Positions 13,901-28,900 of a stretch of DNA of 64,000 nucleotides are shown here, piece by piece. The stretch comes from Mytilus edulis. Its lineage: Eukaryota > Mollusca > Bivalvia > Mytilida > Mytilidae. A program made the position numbers and the translations under genes. The notes under the pieces were generated by a model. It saw nothing but the letters and a program-made list of their open reading frames with translations, did no database searches and was not told the origin of the DNA. Position 1 is the first letter of the stretch, and every line of letters begins with the position of its first letter. The DNA lies in contig NC_092350.1 in assembly GCF_963676685.1 (NCBI RefSeq), forward strand, positions 65,279,674 to 65,343,673, given 5' to 3'.

Positions 13901-16900
13901 TTCTAAACGTAAAAAAATGTTGCGCCCGTAATCAACATAAACAGGTATGTAAACATATCTATATGCGGGTGTATTTATACAGATAAAGAAAACTTATGTT
14001 GGCTGGTTGTAGACTGAAATGTCTGCATCCTCTGAGTATATACCTTATATATACCAAATGCAACATCTGAAAAATATACTTTACTGCAAATTATTTTAAC
14101 ACAGAAAACAGCACCCCATTATACTATAATTGTTGACCTAAAATATTACCAAAATGTATTACCAATAAATCTTAAATAATCGCTGGACCAAATTTATCTA
14201 CAGTTTTCTGGGTCCTTCCCCTTATTTAGTACATCATTATATTCGTATATATCGATTAGGCGTCTAAGTACTGCGCTAAACATGCTAAAGAAAGATAGTA
14301 GAACGTTGACATATAGATGACAATCGGAAGTCTCTAATTTTTCATTGATTCTGATCATACAATCCGTTGAACATTAGAATGACAAGCGACTGCATTATGT
14401 AATTTATCGGCCTTGTGACTACCCAGTATGTTTCGATTAGTTATGTATAGTGGTATTATGTTCAACACAATTGAAGGCCTGAGTTCCATAACTTATGGAC
14501 AATTAGGGGAATTATCTACTAAACCCATATATATATAAGATATCCCCTCGCAGTGCTACACTTGATGAACGTAAAAGGTAACTCAACGATACTTGAAAAA
14601 TGTGCATTTTATATAATTCCCACTTATTATAAATCAACAATGATTAACTCTTTTCTTTTGTGAATGTTGCATGCTTTGTCATGATACCGTTGTCATATAT
14701 ATTTTTAGGATTGCTTGTATTTGTTTGCTATAAAGGACAAGGTAAGTGAAGTGACAAATAAGACATTACATTAAAAGTTCATCTGTTACCTTCATCATTT
14801 TAATACTAATAGTTTATTTACGAACGAGTATGCAATTTCAAAACGAAAATTCCATGCTTTTCAGAATCTACTTAACTGACTTATTCGTTTTCATATGCAA
14901 TCTCTGTTTAACTATAAGTGAGTCGAAACTTGCTTCATTTGAAAAGATATACAATACTTTTTTTATATTTGTATATAGATTAGACCGTGGGTTTTCCTGT
15001 TTGAATATATTTACAATTATCATTGTTAGGCCTATATCTTGCTGTTATGTGTGAGCCAATACTTGGTATTGACGGATATTCACAGTGCCCATGTGTTCAT
15101 TAAATATAGCAAAACATATTCTAATATCATGTATATGTACCTGTAGTAGATCCCATTTTTAAACAGAAGCAACAGCTGATAGGCCAACGCAGACATCTTT
15201 TTCAATAACCTTTTTAAAGTTATGATATTTTTTTTTCAAACCAGAAAGAAAACCACTGGCTCCGAATGACATACTGTTACACCCAGATGCAGATACATAT
15301 GGCATAACTGTAACTTGGTCTCATCCTTCACATACATCAGCAGATAAAAGATGGCATTTCAAAATAAAATGGAGAGTAAATGACTCAGTGGATGAGTGTT
15401 CACCCAAAGTAGCAGGTACAGTCAACAAATATAAAATTCCTGATGTTTTTCCATGTGCAGAATACAAAATTACTGTGACAGCATGTATAAGTGAATTTGA
15501 TGATACTGAACATGGTGGCTACTATAGAGAAAGTGAACCCAGCGCAGAAAGTACGATTACAACCGAAGGTAATAATCAATAATGAGCTTTCAGTGTATAA
15601 GAAAATCATTTAATACCAGAGTAAATTTATAAAAATAATGAATCTGAAAAAGTAAGTGCATTGAACATTGAAATGTTGTGACACAAAGCAAATTTCTACT
15701 TCAATTTCATGAATAATAAGTATTCACTGATTCAATTGAAAATAATTGAAAAAAAAACATATCATGATCATGACTGACTAATTTGGTAATTTCGACTTAA
15801 ACCTATTTATGGATTTTGTTTATAACTTTGTGTAGCTTTTACAATTGCAGCCATCGAAGTGATTTTTATGATACAACCTATGAAATTATATTTGATGATT
15901 AATACAGTGTAGTTTGCGTTGATATATTGGGAATTAAAACTAACAAGTCATTTGGAACGTAAAATGTAATTTCCAATTCATACGATTAATTTCCATATTA
16001 AACATGTTAGTTTTATATTATTCTATGCAGACCCACAACAACCACAAGATTTGAAAGCTATAGAAGAGTTGAATGGCATCAACCTTTCATGGGAACCGCC
16101 ACGGTTCCCGTCATTTACAAGAATTATTAATTACAAGGTTCAACAAATATGCGGTGGACATGAGAAAACGATATGTGTACCGGCAGAGAAGTCATCTTAC
16201 TTGGTGTCAGATGTGTTTCCATCGCAAACATATTCGTTTGCCATCAAATCGACTTGCAGAACGTTGGACAATACTTGTGATAGCGAATTGAGCCATTCTA
16301 TTAAATGTACTGCTAAAGGTAAATGCACATTGTTGTATCTATTTCACTGTTGACATGTGTTAAACATGTTAACTAAAGTGCACTATTTTAATGTTAATTA
16401 TTGGGCGTGTACTACTATTTTTTTTGTAAAATTTTATGAAAATGTCTATAAACTTCAAATTACAGCTTTGTCGTAAAATAACATGCACAAAAATTATTTT
16501 TTAATACATTATAATTGTCAAAAGCTTTGTGTCAAATTATGTAGCATGTACATACTATATACAATAACTGATATTCATCCTATAGTACTTAATATTTTTT
16601 AAACAAAGCATAAATGACTAGTACAACTTGGTAATACTTTTTTTCTCTAAAATATAGATTATGGATTCTTTGATATTTTTTAATAATTTGAATAAATTAT
16701 GTTTATTTACTTAGTTTCATAAATTTCCCATTGTCATTTTCTGTTATTAGATCCTAAACACCCACGGAATTTAAAAGGTGAAGCAGGTATAAATGGCATC
16801 AACCTGACATGGGATCACCCGTTGTACCCATCTTTAGCAAAAATTAACAATTACAAAATAGAAAAAAAAACTAATGGTCTAACAGATATATTGTACTCAT

Positions 16901-19900
16901 CCGAAAAGAAGAATTCTTATCTAATGTTAGACGTGGTGCCATCTCAGACATATTCTTTTGCGATTAAAACATGCTGTTTAACGTCCGACAAGGAATGTGA
17001 AAGTAACTTCAGCGTTCCTATCAACTGTACCGCTAAAGGTAAATTATCCAATTGCTCCAACAGAGTTATGGTCTCAGTTCTTGACTTTAACACAGATTTA
17101 CTGCAAAAACTGCTTATTTTTTTAACATTGGAAACGATATTATTTTTTTCTGAATTGCAAGACAATCAAACCAAAATATTTTTTTTTCGATTTGAAAATC
17201 TATCAACTTTTTGCAGATTGGGCAAAACGTAAAAATAATGGTAAAAGAATTATTAAAAGGTATTAGAGTGGCTGGTATTTTATGAAATCTATAACAATAG
17301 AATTTGATATTAAACATACCGTGTATGTTGTATTCTTTTGTACTAAAATTGAAAAACATATTTCGATCTTAATTTGTTTAACCTGAGTATTATAGACTGC
17401 ATAAATGAGATTCAACACTAGTGTTTTGAACTATATTAATTTATAGTTCTTTACCCGGGAAAGTTAACAACTTTAAGCATATAATTACTCACAACTACTG
17501 ACAGCCACATCATTAAATGAATTCACATGCTTACAATTCATAATTATTATATTTTTTCACTGATAGAACCATTTCCGCCAAAGGATTTGCAAGCTATAGC
17601 CAACTTTAAAGGCATTTATTTGACCTGGTCTGTACCGGAGTATCCAACGATAGATAAGATCCGACACTTTATAGTGGAAATCAATTTTGGTAACAAAGAC
17701 ATTATCAACGTATCGTCAGACAAAATATCCCTCCTGATATCTGATGTGTTCCCGTCAACATCTTATTCCATTCGCATGGCAATAAGTGTAAGAACAGGAA
17801 ATAATATTCAAACAGATGTGATCCAGTCAAGTGGAATTAAAACTGAGAGTGAATATACTGAATTGATCCATTGTAAAACACCAGGTATAGTGCTCACTAA
17901 CAAGTTGTTTACAGACGACATGAATTGAATTGACCGTATATTCAAAAATAGATTATCCCATGTGGTGTCGTTTTATATGATAAGTAGATATGCTTTGAAT
18001 GCCAATGAAACAGTTAACCACCAAAGATCAAAGGTTGTAAATAACTACAAATCAACTCATAATTTTTCGCATGGCGTTCTTTAATGTACACAACTAATCT
18101 CTATTATAAAAAAAAGATGTGGTTTGATTGCCAATGAGACAACTCACCAAAATGACACAGAAATTAACAACTATAGGTCATCGTACGGCCTTCAAAAATG
18201 AGCAAAGCCCATACAACCATTGGAAAATAGGTTGCTACAAAGAAAAATAAAGGTTTTACTAGCTATTACTCCAGGTTTAATACACCATTCTCTACATACG
18301 GAAATGACTGTAGCAAGTCTGGAATATGACGGTTGTTTTCCATTAGTTTGAAATGTATGAGTTTTTGATTTTGCCATTTGATAAGGGACTCTCCGTTTTG
18401 AATATTCCTTGGTGTTTGATATTTTCGTTAATCTATTTTTACAAGATCAGTTCAAAAGTTAAATTCATCCGAATATGACTGTCACTAAAATCAAGAAAAA
18501 AACAAACTACTTAAAGTGTCAATCTAAAGGTTCAAGTACTCGCTTTACATGAACTCTCAAATTATTATTCATATTTCGATAATAATTTAGAAGTAATTGG
18601 GTTCGTATATATTTTCTCTTTTCAGTCTTGTAAGTTGTCCCCAAATTAGACGCAAGACAATTTTGTTGAATCATCACCATACTTTAGTACATAAGATACT
18701 AAATCATAACTGAGGTGTTTCTTCTAAAGCAACACGAAAAGATACAACGACTGACAGATTATGCCCCTTTGAAAATTAACCGATCTCCGTTGGCCATTTG
18801 AACTCAGAAACCATTAGTTGTGGCCACCTAAAATCTTCACCAATGATCGTAAATTCGTGTGACTTTAAAGTCAAATGTATACGCTGACTTTGACTTTGAC
18901 CTAACACCTTGTTAATGGATAATATCAGAAACTATTAATAAAACTAACAGAAGTCCTGAATAGTGGATAATGTTTGGATCATTAAGCGGCAACTTTGTTA
19001 CAGTTTGACCGAATAGATTTGACCTTGTTGTAAGGGGCATAACCCTGTTAACAGTTTCTGTTGATGCAAAATTAGCTATAACTACTGAACCAAATGACCT
19101 AGAACCATGGGGTCTTTAGGAATGACAAAGGTCAAAAGGTCAAGGTTATGATCCAGATTAATTATGTGGTTTTTATTTTTATCTTTTTGAAAGGGTTTTT
19201 AGTGTATATTATTTTTAAGTGGACCTTGGAATTGAACATTACTACTTGTTTAATGATTTTTAATACATTGTACCTTTATCTAAACATATGTTTTACATTT
19301 TAAAAATAAAAGACCTATCAATTACGTTTATTTGACATTTTAATAATAATATCATTATCATCCTCACCATAACTACGCATAAAAATGAATATGTATTATT
19401 ATTTGAAAAAAAAACATTAGAGTAACAATGTATAATACAGTAGAGACACCTTTTAAATATTCAATTAGTATTTATAGAGGAACCCTTTTTGTTGTTTAAA
19501 ACTTTAATGTATAGCAAGCAATATAAGTGTTCGGCAATTATTTTATTATATTCTATTACTTTTTGTATCATAGATCCTTTACAGCCAATAGATGTCATAG
19601 CTTCTCCAAGACCGAATGGAATAATGGTTTCTTGGACTAGTCCGGACTATCCTACCCAAGACAAAATACGATGCTATAAATTAGTTATGACCAATCTTTA
19701 CGATGAAACGCAAACAAGGGATATTAAACCGAACAACAAGGGCGATGGAAGTATCTTGATGTCGAATGTATCTTCTAATACAGAATATTCTTTTACCATT
19801 GCAACAGCCGCCAAAGGTCCAACAAATTTTAGGGAAGTTTGCCAATTGCCATGTGATACTGAAAGTGTTCCAAGCAAAATCGTCAAATGTGTAACAAAAG

Positions 19901-22900
19901 GTACTATTTTGTTACAAACAGTTTGATTAAAGACAGTAAACATATCGTACGTGTGATTAGGACTAGTGAGAATAACTATGGTTAGAAACATGTTTATCTG
20001 AGCATCTTTTTTAAAAAGACATTAACGTCTCAAGTATTATGTCCGTTCAGTTAAGATAAAAATCAATATATCCAGAACATCATCATCTATAAAAATAATC
20101 CATCAACCTTTGTCAAAGGCTTGGTTCTGTTTTAGTATTAAGATTTCAAACAATATACTGAAATCTTTTTCGTACAGCAAAGGGCACATAATCCTTAACT
20201 AATATATTATATGTATACGAATTTTTGTATTTCAGTTATATGTGAAACGACAAAAATAAAGGAAGAGAAAAAGAATTTTCTTCGTTTAGAAAAACTTTTC
20301 CACATGGCAAACAGTGCTGTAATTCAGAAAATTGAAGAAAAAATATCAGAAACAAATCTGGAAACGCTTCATTTGGATACTGTAGCAGACTTGTTAAAAT
20401 CACTGTCTAAAGATGACAAGGAATTCATCTACGGCACGAAAGGTATAATTTACATATTGCATTTAATGTATACATCAAGGTGAACGCCGACAAAAAAGTA
20501 AAAATCTTGGAGATTAACTTTCAATATTTGCGAACGAATTTGGCGAACAAATACAACGGTTCAACTTAAAATTCGTACAATCTTTACTCTTTTTTCAAAT
20601 TTCTCGGATTTTTTGCCTTATCAAACAATACAGGGTTCCCACCTTGAACTCGTCATGTGTTACGATTTGGACAGAAACTGAATAATCAGCTGATCAAATA
20701 TGATACCTATCAGCAACAATGGGTAGTTTTAGAAAAATGTTGATTGTTTAATGAAATGGTGTCGTTAAATAGCGACACATGTCATATATCAACAGGATTC
20801 TTTAACATCTTTGATAGAAATAATTGTTTGAAGTGGGTACTTCAAAATCATTTTAGCGAAGCATGTGTTTGAAGTATATCTTTACGTCTCAACTTGCTGT
20901 TATGAAGAAGAAAAATGAGAAAAAGAGAACATGAAATATCCGATTAACTTATTGGAGATGAATCACTTGTTCCTAGCAGTCAAATATGATGATCTAAATA
21001 TCATATTTTAAATTATCTACTGTGGATTCATTTATTTTCGTGGGTATCAATTTTCGTGGATAGAGAAAAAAAGATGTTTCGTGGTGTACGTAAATTCGTG
21101 GATCGCTGATAACAAAAACAAAAAAAAAATCAGATACGTAATTCGTGGATTTCCTTTTGATTTAGGGGATCATATAACCTCCTTGGTTTGATCAATAATA
21201 AAACAAACAAAAAAGAAGGAATTCAATGAAAAAGTTTTGAATTGTCAAAATCCTCGCTTGGTCATTTTAGGTTAAAGTGTTCATTGAAAACTTCTATTAC
21301 AATAATGGACAAAGACAACTAATTATTTGTTTGTTTTACAATTTATAAATTCTTGTCGGAATTCTATAAGGCAATCAAAACTTTTTGATTGAAAGCTCAT
21401 TTCCCTAATCACGATATAATAAACAGTCATATAAGTAAAAGGTGTGAAAATAAATGTTCCTGTCATAAACAATATTACCTACGGGCAATATCCCCGTACT
21501 TAATCCTATTGATTTCCAATCACTAGTAAACCAAACTATGACACGGTAATTAACAACTTACAGTTATTTTCCATGAACAGTTTTAATCAATTTTAAAAAG
21601 TAAATTATCACTGACATTCGATATATTTATTATTGATTTAATTAAAATACTTGTATCTTCTTTCAATAAAAAACACGTGTTATGTTACAATGTTTATCGC
21701 TAGTCAACACTATACTAGAACTGTATAACATAACCGCAAATAAACATCAGACTCCGTACACATTTATCGGGATTATTCTTCGTTGAATTCTTAAATTCGT
21801 GGTTCGCTGTGACCCACGAAACCCACGAAAATTGGTATACCACGAATAAAAATGAATCCACAGTATATAAAAAGCAAATATTTGTTATTATTAGTGTTGT
21901 CAAATTGTACACTTTGCCTAACCGGTTACTCGTATAATCGTTCGACCGGTTAACCGGTTAACCGGTAGTTAAAGTTGATGTTCGAAGACCTTACCAATAG
22001 TACCCTACACATAGATATAAGAAGATGTGGTATGAGTACCAATGTGACTACCTTCCATCCAAGTCATACTTTTACGTTTTTATAATACAATGAATTGAAG
22101 TTTGTACTTTGGTATTATAAGGCTGGTCGGTGAAGATTCCTGTCTAAGTTCATTATCAAATACATGGTATCAACTATGGCGTTTATACTTACTTCAGGTT
22201 GAAAAAATTTAAAAAAAAAACGTCTTGATCTCTTAGAATTGAATATGTCTGAAACCGATAATTCTTCCATTTTGTCTTGTTGTCTCCGAAAATATTGTGA
22301 GGTGTTTCAATTCAAATTGATTAAACTTGTTATTTGTAAGTATACATTAATTAAATTCACGTTGATTTGCTTTTTACAGTTTTTGAGTTAGCATTTAGCA
22401 TGTTTAGTTTAAAGTATGACAAAGACTTGCACGACGGAGATTACACATTGAGATGTGGGTCTAAACAATATAAGATCAAAAATGAAATAATGAAGTAAAT
22501 CGTAAAATATAATCGTGTTACTGATAAGAAATTACTATTTAAAACATGTAACTAATTATGTTTCCTTAAGATCTAGCCCCGAGCTGAGAGACAAGTGCTA
22601 ATTAATTTTATATTTTTGGATTAACAATAGTAATCAATAAACTGGACAATTGGTCAGTTAAATTAATTACCACGATGACAATTTTTAAAGAAAACACATC
22701 TATTGAAATGATTGCAATATAGATTTTTTATCAAATCTATTAAAATTGAAAAAAGTCCGGTTAACCGGTTAGCGTTTTTGGTATTCGGTATTCGGTCGTT
22801 CGAACGGTTAACCGGTTAACCATTGACAACACTAGTTATTATTAAGTGATAAATTATTACAATGTTCGCTTAACAATGGTGTTGAATTAAATTAGATTAG

Positions 22901-25900
22901 ATAAAACTGCTTTAAATTGGGGTTTTTTTTTAAAGCTAGAAGAAACATTAAAAAAATTATGTGAGTTTGCAATATAAACTTTTGTTTTTGAGGAAAGAGG
23001 TGGCAAAACGAAATTTGGCACAGGGAAAACATTGGTGTACATGTTAAAGTAGACACCATTTTTTGTAACGGAAGTGACAAACAAGCGCCCTTTAGATCTA
23101 TGTTCATTTGTTCCGATGTCTTTTGTCGATCCATCACCTCCATTAATTGTTCATTGAAAATTCCCACCTGTCGCAGCTGTGTCCGCATTTTAGCTTTACA
23201 TTAGATTATGGCAGAGAAGTCAAACGTCTGTATCATAGAAGCTTGTTTCTTTTAATTATTACATCATTCTACAGATTTAATTTAGACCATTCGTAGGCCT
23301 ACTTGTAAAATTGCCTTAGAATATTGTAATTGAAAACAGAAATATTGAATGTTACATAATTCGACAATCAATCGATTTTGTTTTTAATTTAAGCAGATAA
23401 TTATGAAGCCGCATCGTCCATGGATTATGATCTTATTCTACTGCTACGTTTTTGGTTAAGTTCAAATGAACAAGAAGTTCCAACGATTCAGTTTGACAAG
23501 AAGCCGTCTAAAGTTGATACAAGTATACAAGCTGATTTATCTAGAATATATTTGACGAGGAAACGTTATCAAAATTCATCAATAAAAACGATTTCAGTAA
23601 AACAATTTGATGAAGAATGGAAATATTTGTGTATGGTATGTATGCATGTTCAATGTATATAAAGTTAAGATTATCAATAAATAATTTATGTGCTTTACAA
23701 ATTCCTTTTTTTAGAAACCAAGTAAGCTGGTTAGCGCTGGATGATATTTGTTTTTCACAGCAAAGTTGGTATCTTTTGTAGATATTGGAATATTTCTTTA
23801 GAAGGAAATGGTCACCTTAACCAAACGACTGGAATCATAAGAAATTTCTTCCGTTTTGAACACCAGTGTGCATACAATCGTAGTCTATTTTCTATTATAA
23901 TGGTATATTTGACTTTTCTATCCTTGTTGACTATTATTCCCATTCTTAACTTAAACAATGATTCATAGAAGTGTTCAAACTTTATCTTATGAAATGAAAC
24001 GATCAACGAAGATACAAATTATTCTCTGAATCAATTATTATCAGGATTGTTTATCTTTTTGGACAACATAATTGTTATGCTTGAAGTCTGTATTTCACAA
24101 CAAACAATTGGTATTTCTCTGAATATAAAGTCTGAGTGCAGTCTCTTGTCGACGTGTTTCTTTATTCGCTCTGAACATACTTCATAGTGTCTCAGTTAGT
24201 AGTATCCTTAATTTTCACGCTCCGATATGTCTCCACTCACTATGTTATTCGAACGCATCAATCTTATTGAACTTGAAATAATGTTTACTATAGATACAAC
24301 TTAGTCATGTTAGTATGCTATATATATTGATCAACATCTGCGAATTGAGGGTCGGTATAGAACAAAACCTTACGTCAAAAGATACTATTTCTTAGAGCAA
24401 ATTTGATTTTCGTCTCGCATTTTAACGTTGTATTGTCATTGATACTTAAACACGAGTCAAGGTGAATTTATGTTGCTACAAATTGTTTTAGCGGAACAAT
24501 ATATCATGCTGGTTTATATCTAATTTTCGTAAAATACTTTGTTCAAATAATTATGGGTGTTTCGACACAATTTGATCTCAGAGTGCACGTGGCAGCATAA
24601 TCGACATATGTGCACTTGAGGGTACAGATGTATCTTATATATAGAATTTATACAAATGTGAAATGTTTAAGGAATGCTGCTTTGATATTCTCAAAATGTC
24701 TTTATATAAAATAATCCCATTTGATATTATCTTTATGATATTGATATTCAACTTCTTCTTAACTTTTACTATGTAAACTATCACCTTTTCATTTCTTTAA
24801 CTTAATGTTTAAATGCCCTTTCTTTTAAGGCTGTTGTCAGGCTTGGTGGTTACAAGTTTGAAGAAAAATGCACTAGACTTCTTCGTCAGCTTTCAAGTCA
24901 AGTATCTAGACAAATGTCAAATGCAAATGATGAAAAAATCGGGAACCAGGATATTGTAGAAGCTATTCTCAGAGAACAAGAAAACAAGAGTTCAGAACCG
25001 CACGAGTGTTCCTGTCAAGGTGAATACACTAATGTCTTGCCTAATGACTGTCTATTATACATATATACAGATAGACAGACAGACAGACACACACACACAC
25101 ACAAATATATAGAGAGAAAGTCTGAAAAACAGACAGACCGACCGACGGAGAGAAAAGACAAGACAAGACAAACAGACAAACGGACAGACAGACAGACAAG
25201 ACAAGACAAACAGACAAACAAACAAACAAACAACAAACAAACAAACAAACAAACAAACAAACAAACAGATAGACAGACAGACAGACAGACAAGACAAAAC
25301 AGACAAATAAACAAACAGACATATTGACAGGAATGCAGACAGACAAACAGACAGATATACACACCTATGGTTCAGTATTATATATTATTACACGAAAATA
25401 TTTTTTACAGATTTGCACCATCTAGAAATCAGGACCTGGAAAAAAGTTACAGACAATTTTAATGTCAAAGGTGGTATCGATGACCTGCAGAAGGAACTTG
25501 AAGACTCATCATGTTTGACACTGGTAGGAACAGAAAATGAAGAAGTAAACGCTATTTTACATCATATTGCGCTTTCTTTTGTAGAGCACAATAACTGTTA
25601 TGTTGTAATTCCTTGTAAATCCCCTGTTGAAGTTGTAAATCACTATAAGCTTGATAGGCATCAATTGTTTGTTTTAGAAGATGCTTGTGGTCGTTTTTTT
25701 CCTGTACAAGAGTCGGTTCAGTATTTGATTGAACATGACAGAAATTTTAAACAAATGGTACAAGCAGGCAAGACAAAAATCATGATTTCTTTCACCGCAT
25801 GTGTGTATTGGAAAACGATTTTTTCGAAAACTGATGTGTTCTTCAGGAAACATATAAAGGATTTAGCCCCCGAATATTCAGATCAATATGCACCGCAACA

Positions 25901-28900
25901 AATCGTCAGAAAAGACGAATTTGAAATTACTTGGAGAGATCAATTGGACGACTGGTTTTTGAATGATACGTCCAAACATTGTGCATTGTTCCTTACTACA
26001 ATAAATGATGGTTGTATAAGCACTTTATGTTTTAAACAAGATGAAACTCAGCTGGAAGGACGAATGCAAGAAATTCTACAGAAATATTCTCTTGAGTGTG
26101 ATCAAGTGAGAGCTAGCTTATTGGATCATTCTGAAAGTTTTATTTTGAAAGATGGGGATCAGTACAGAATTTCGAATTCAACGATGTTTCATTTTCTCTG
26201 TTGTTACTTTTGTGCACATAAGTATTTGCAAGATTTGTTCTTGCAATTGGTTGATGGAAAGGTTTTTTATGGGAAATTACTGTTAGAATGTACACAAACG
26301 CATGTTGACGGAGACTTCGTTTCTGTAAATATCTCACAAGAGGAACGTTATTTTAGTCGAATACTAGATGATGTGTCTCGAAAAGATTACAGTGTATTTT
26401 ATTCCAGACAAATGCAAGTTCCAGTATTTAGACGAAAACTAATTGTTCAGGTTTCCGAAATGGGAGGGGTTTGGACAATTGGTATCATAAATACGAAAGA
26501 GCTACAAGAAATCGCTATCACCGGAAAATTTCAGAGATCCCCATTATTGGTGGCCTGTAGCCATGGTTATGAAGAGCTTGTTTCTTTTATGTTGCGCCAT
26601 GTAGATAACGATATCAAAGATAAAACCGTTTCCGCACTTTTTAGGATAACAGTTGATCAAGGATACCCATTATCAGTAGTAAAATTGCTGAAAAGCAGTG
26701 GTGCCAATCTGAAGTTTGTTTGGGACGATTCATGGACCGCTTTAAATGCTGCGTGTCAACGAGGAAATCAGGATATAGCCAATTTTTTGATTGATGAAGG
26801 ATCAATTTTCAATACAGTTGATACATTAGGAACTACTCCTTTAATGTTAGCATGTTACACGGGATTAAATGAAACAGTGCAATTGCTGATTAAGAAAGGG
26901 GTGGACATCAACGTATTAAACAACCGAAAAATGTCCGCTCTAAAATATGCATGTATAAGTGGGCATGAAAATATCGTTTCCTTGCTTCTAGACAATGAAG
27001 CCGACTCCAGCACTGTATACCACGATGGTAGGACACCACTAGTTATAGCATTTGAAGAAAAGCATGATCATATCCTCACATTACTAAAAAACAAAGGTTT
27101 CGATGTCGAAAGCACAGACAAATTAGGGAAGACAGCTTTAGCAATGGCGTGTACTAATGGGGACAGGGATACAGTGAAAAGTCTTATAAAATTAGGAGCG
27201 AATATCAATTCGCGTGACAATAAGGGATGGGTGCCACTTGGTCGTGCTTGTAATAGAGGATCAGAAGAAATTGTTGACGTTCTTCTTCTCGAAGAAACTA
27301 TAGACCTTAACATCGAAGACAATAACGGGTGGACACCTTTAAAAAAGGCATCGTTGAATGGGCATAGTAAAATTGTTGATATCCTGTTAAATACAAATAA
27401 ACTTGAAATTGATAAAGCTGACAATGATGGATGGACTCCACTTATGTCAAGTTGTCAAAAGGGACATGTAACGATTTCAGAACTCTTACTATGTAACAAT
27501 GCAGATGTAAATCATAGGAGTAATGACGGAGTAACGCCACTCATGACTGCAACTCAGAATGATCATATTGCTGTCATCAATTTACTTCTTGAAAACAATG
27601 CAAACGTTGATCTCGATGATAACGACGGATGGACACCACTCAGAGTTGCATGTAATGCTAACGCAGAAAAAGCTGTTGATCTTCTTCTTAAGAAACGTTC
27701 TAATGTAGACAAACCTGATAAAAAGGGTTACACACCACTTAAAATAGCATGCAGGAATGGATACTACAAGATTTCCTCACTTCTCATCGAAGAGGGTGCA
27801 GACGTTAATAGAAAAGACAATGATGGATGGACACCCGTACAAACTGCAAGTAAAACAGGACATCTAAAAATATGTAAACTGCTTTTGTCTCATAAAGCCG
27901 ATATCAACATCGCAGACTTTAGGAGATGTACACCTTTGCATATTGCCTCTAGAAATGGACAAACAGATATCGTTGAATGGCTTTTGAAGAATAATGCCAA
28001 AATTGACCAATTGGATGACGATGGATGGACGGCACTAATGTCGGCATGTCAGTTTGGTTACAAAAATATTGCAAACCTCCTTCTAAAAAATGGTTCATGT
28101 GTAAACCACCAGAGTTTGAAGAAATTAACCCCATTGATTGCAGCATGTCAAAATAACAATAATGAAGTAATGGACATTCTTATCAAGAATGAAGCAAATG
28201 TCAATGATTTTAATGTTGACGGATTGACACCGTTACATTTCACCTGTATGAGAGGACACATAAAAGCCTCAGAAATTCTTATTCAGAGTGGAGCGGATGT
28301 TAATAAGGCTGACAACAAAGGATGGACTCCCCTAAAGTTTGCATGTAGAAATAAAAAGGCCAGCCTTGTTCAAATTCTTATAAATGCCAAGGCTGATGTT
28401 AATGTGGTAGATAAAGATGGTTGGACTCCTCTGAAAACTGCGTGCAGGGTTGGCGATGAAGACACAGTAGAAGTGCTTTTGAATAATAATGCAGACATAA
28501 ACAAAGAAGACAAAGAAGGATGGACGCCACTGAAAAGTGCTTCGGTCAATGAACATTATCAAATTGTCAAGAAACTACTGATGAAAAACGCAGATATTAA
28601 CAAAGTTGATCATGAAGGGTGGACATCATTAATGGCAGCATGCAAAGTTGGAAATTTCAAAGTCATCAATGTTCTATTGGAACATGTAAAATACGCGGCA
28701 GATGTTAATTGTTATAGTGAATCTACAGGGGACACTCCATTAATCATAGCGTGTACCTATAGTGATGATGGAGAAATTATTAAGTTGTTGTTGGAAAAGG
28801 GTGCAGATTGGAAAAAGCAAAACAATATTGGACAAACTGCTCTTTTACTTGCTTGCATGTATGGGAAAACGCAAAATGTCTCAAAGTTACTCGATTATAG

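Noticed and set aside
21892..22834. Possible captured exon inside the hAT-like element (about 22379-22495, after a TTTTACAG)
   Set aside because: The short frame ends in a stop, matches no domain I recognise, and does not fit the host gene's phase.
25015..25364. Overlapping 83-137 residue open frames on both strands (Cys-Leu-Ser-Val and Thr-Asp-Arg-Gln runs)
   Set aside because: They are translations of the AGAC/ACAA microsatellite and have no codon bias or splice support; only the first part of the plus frame is real (exon n, ending 25019).
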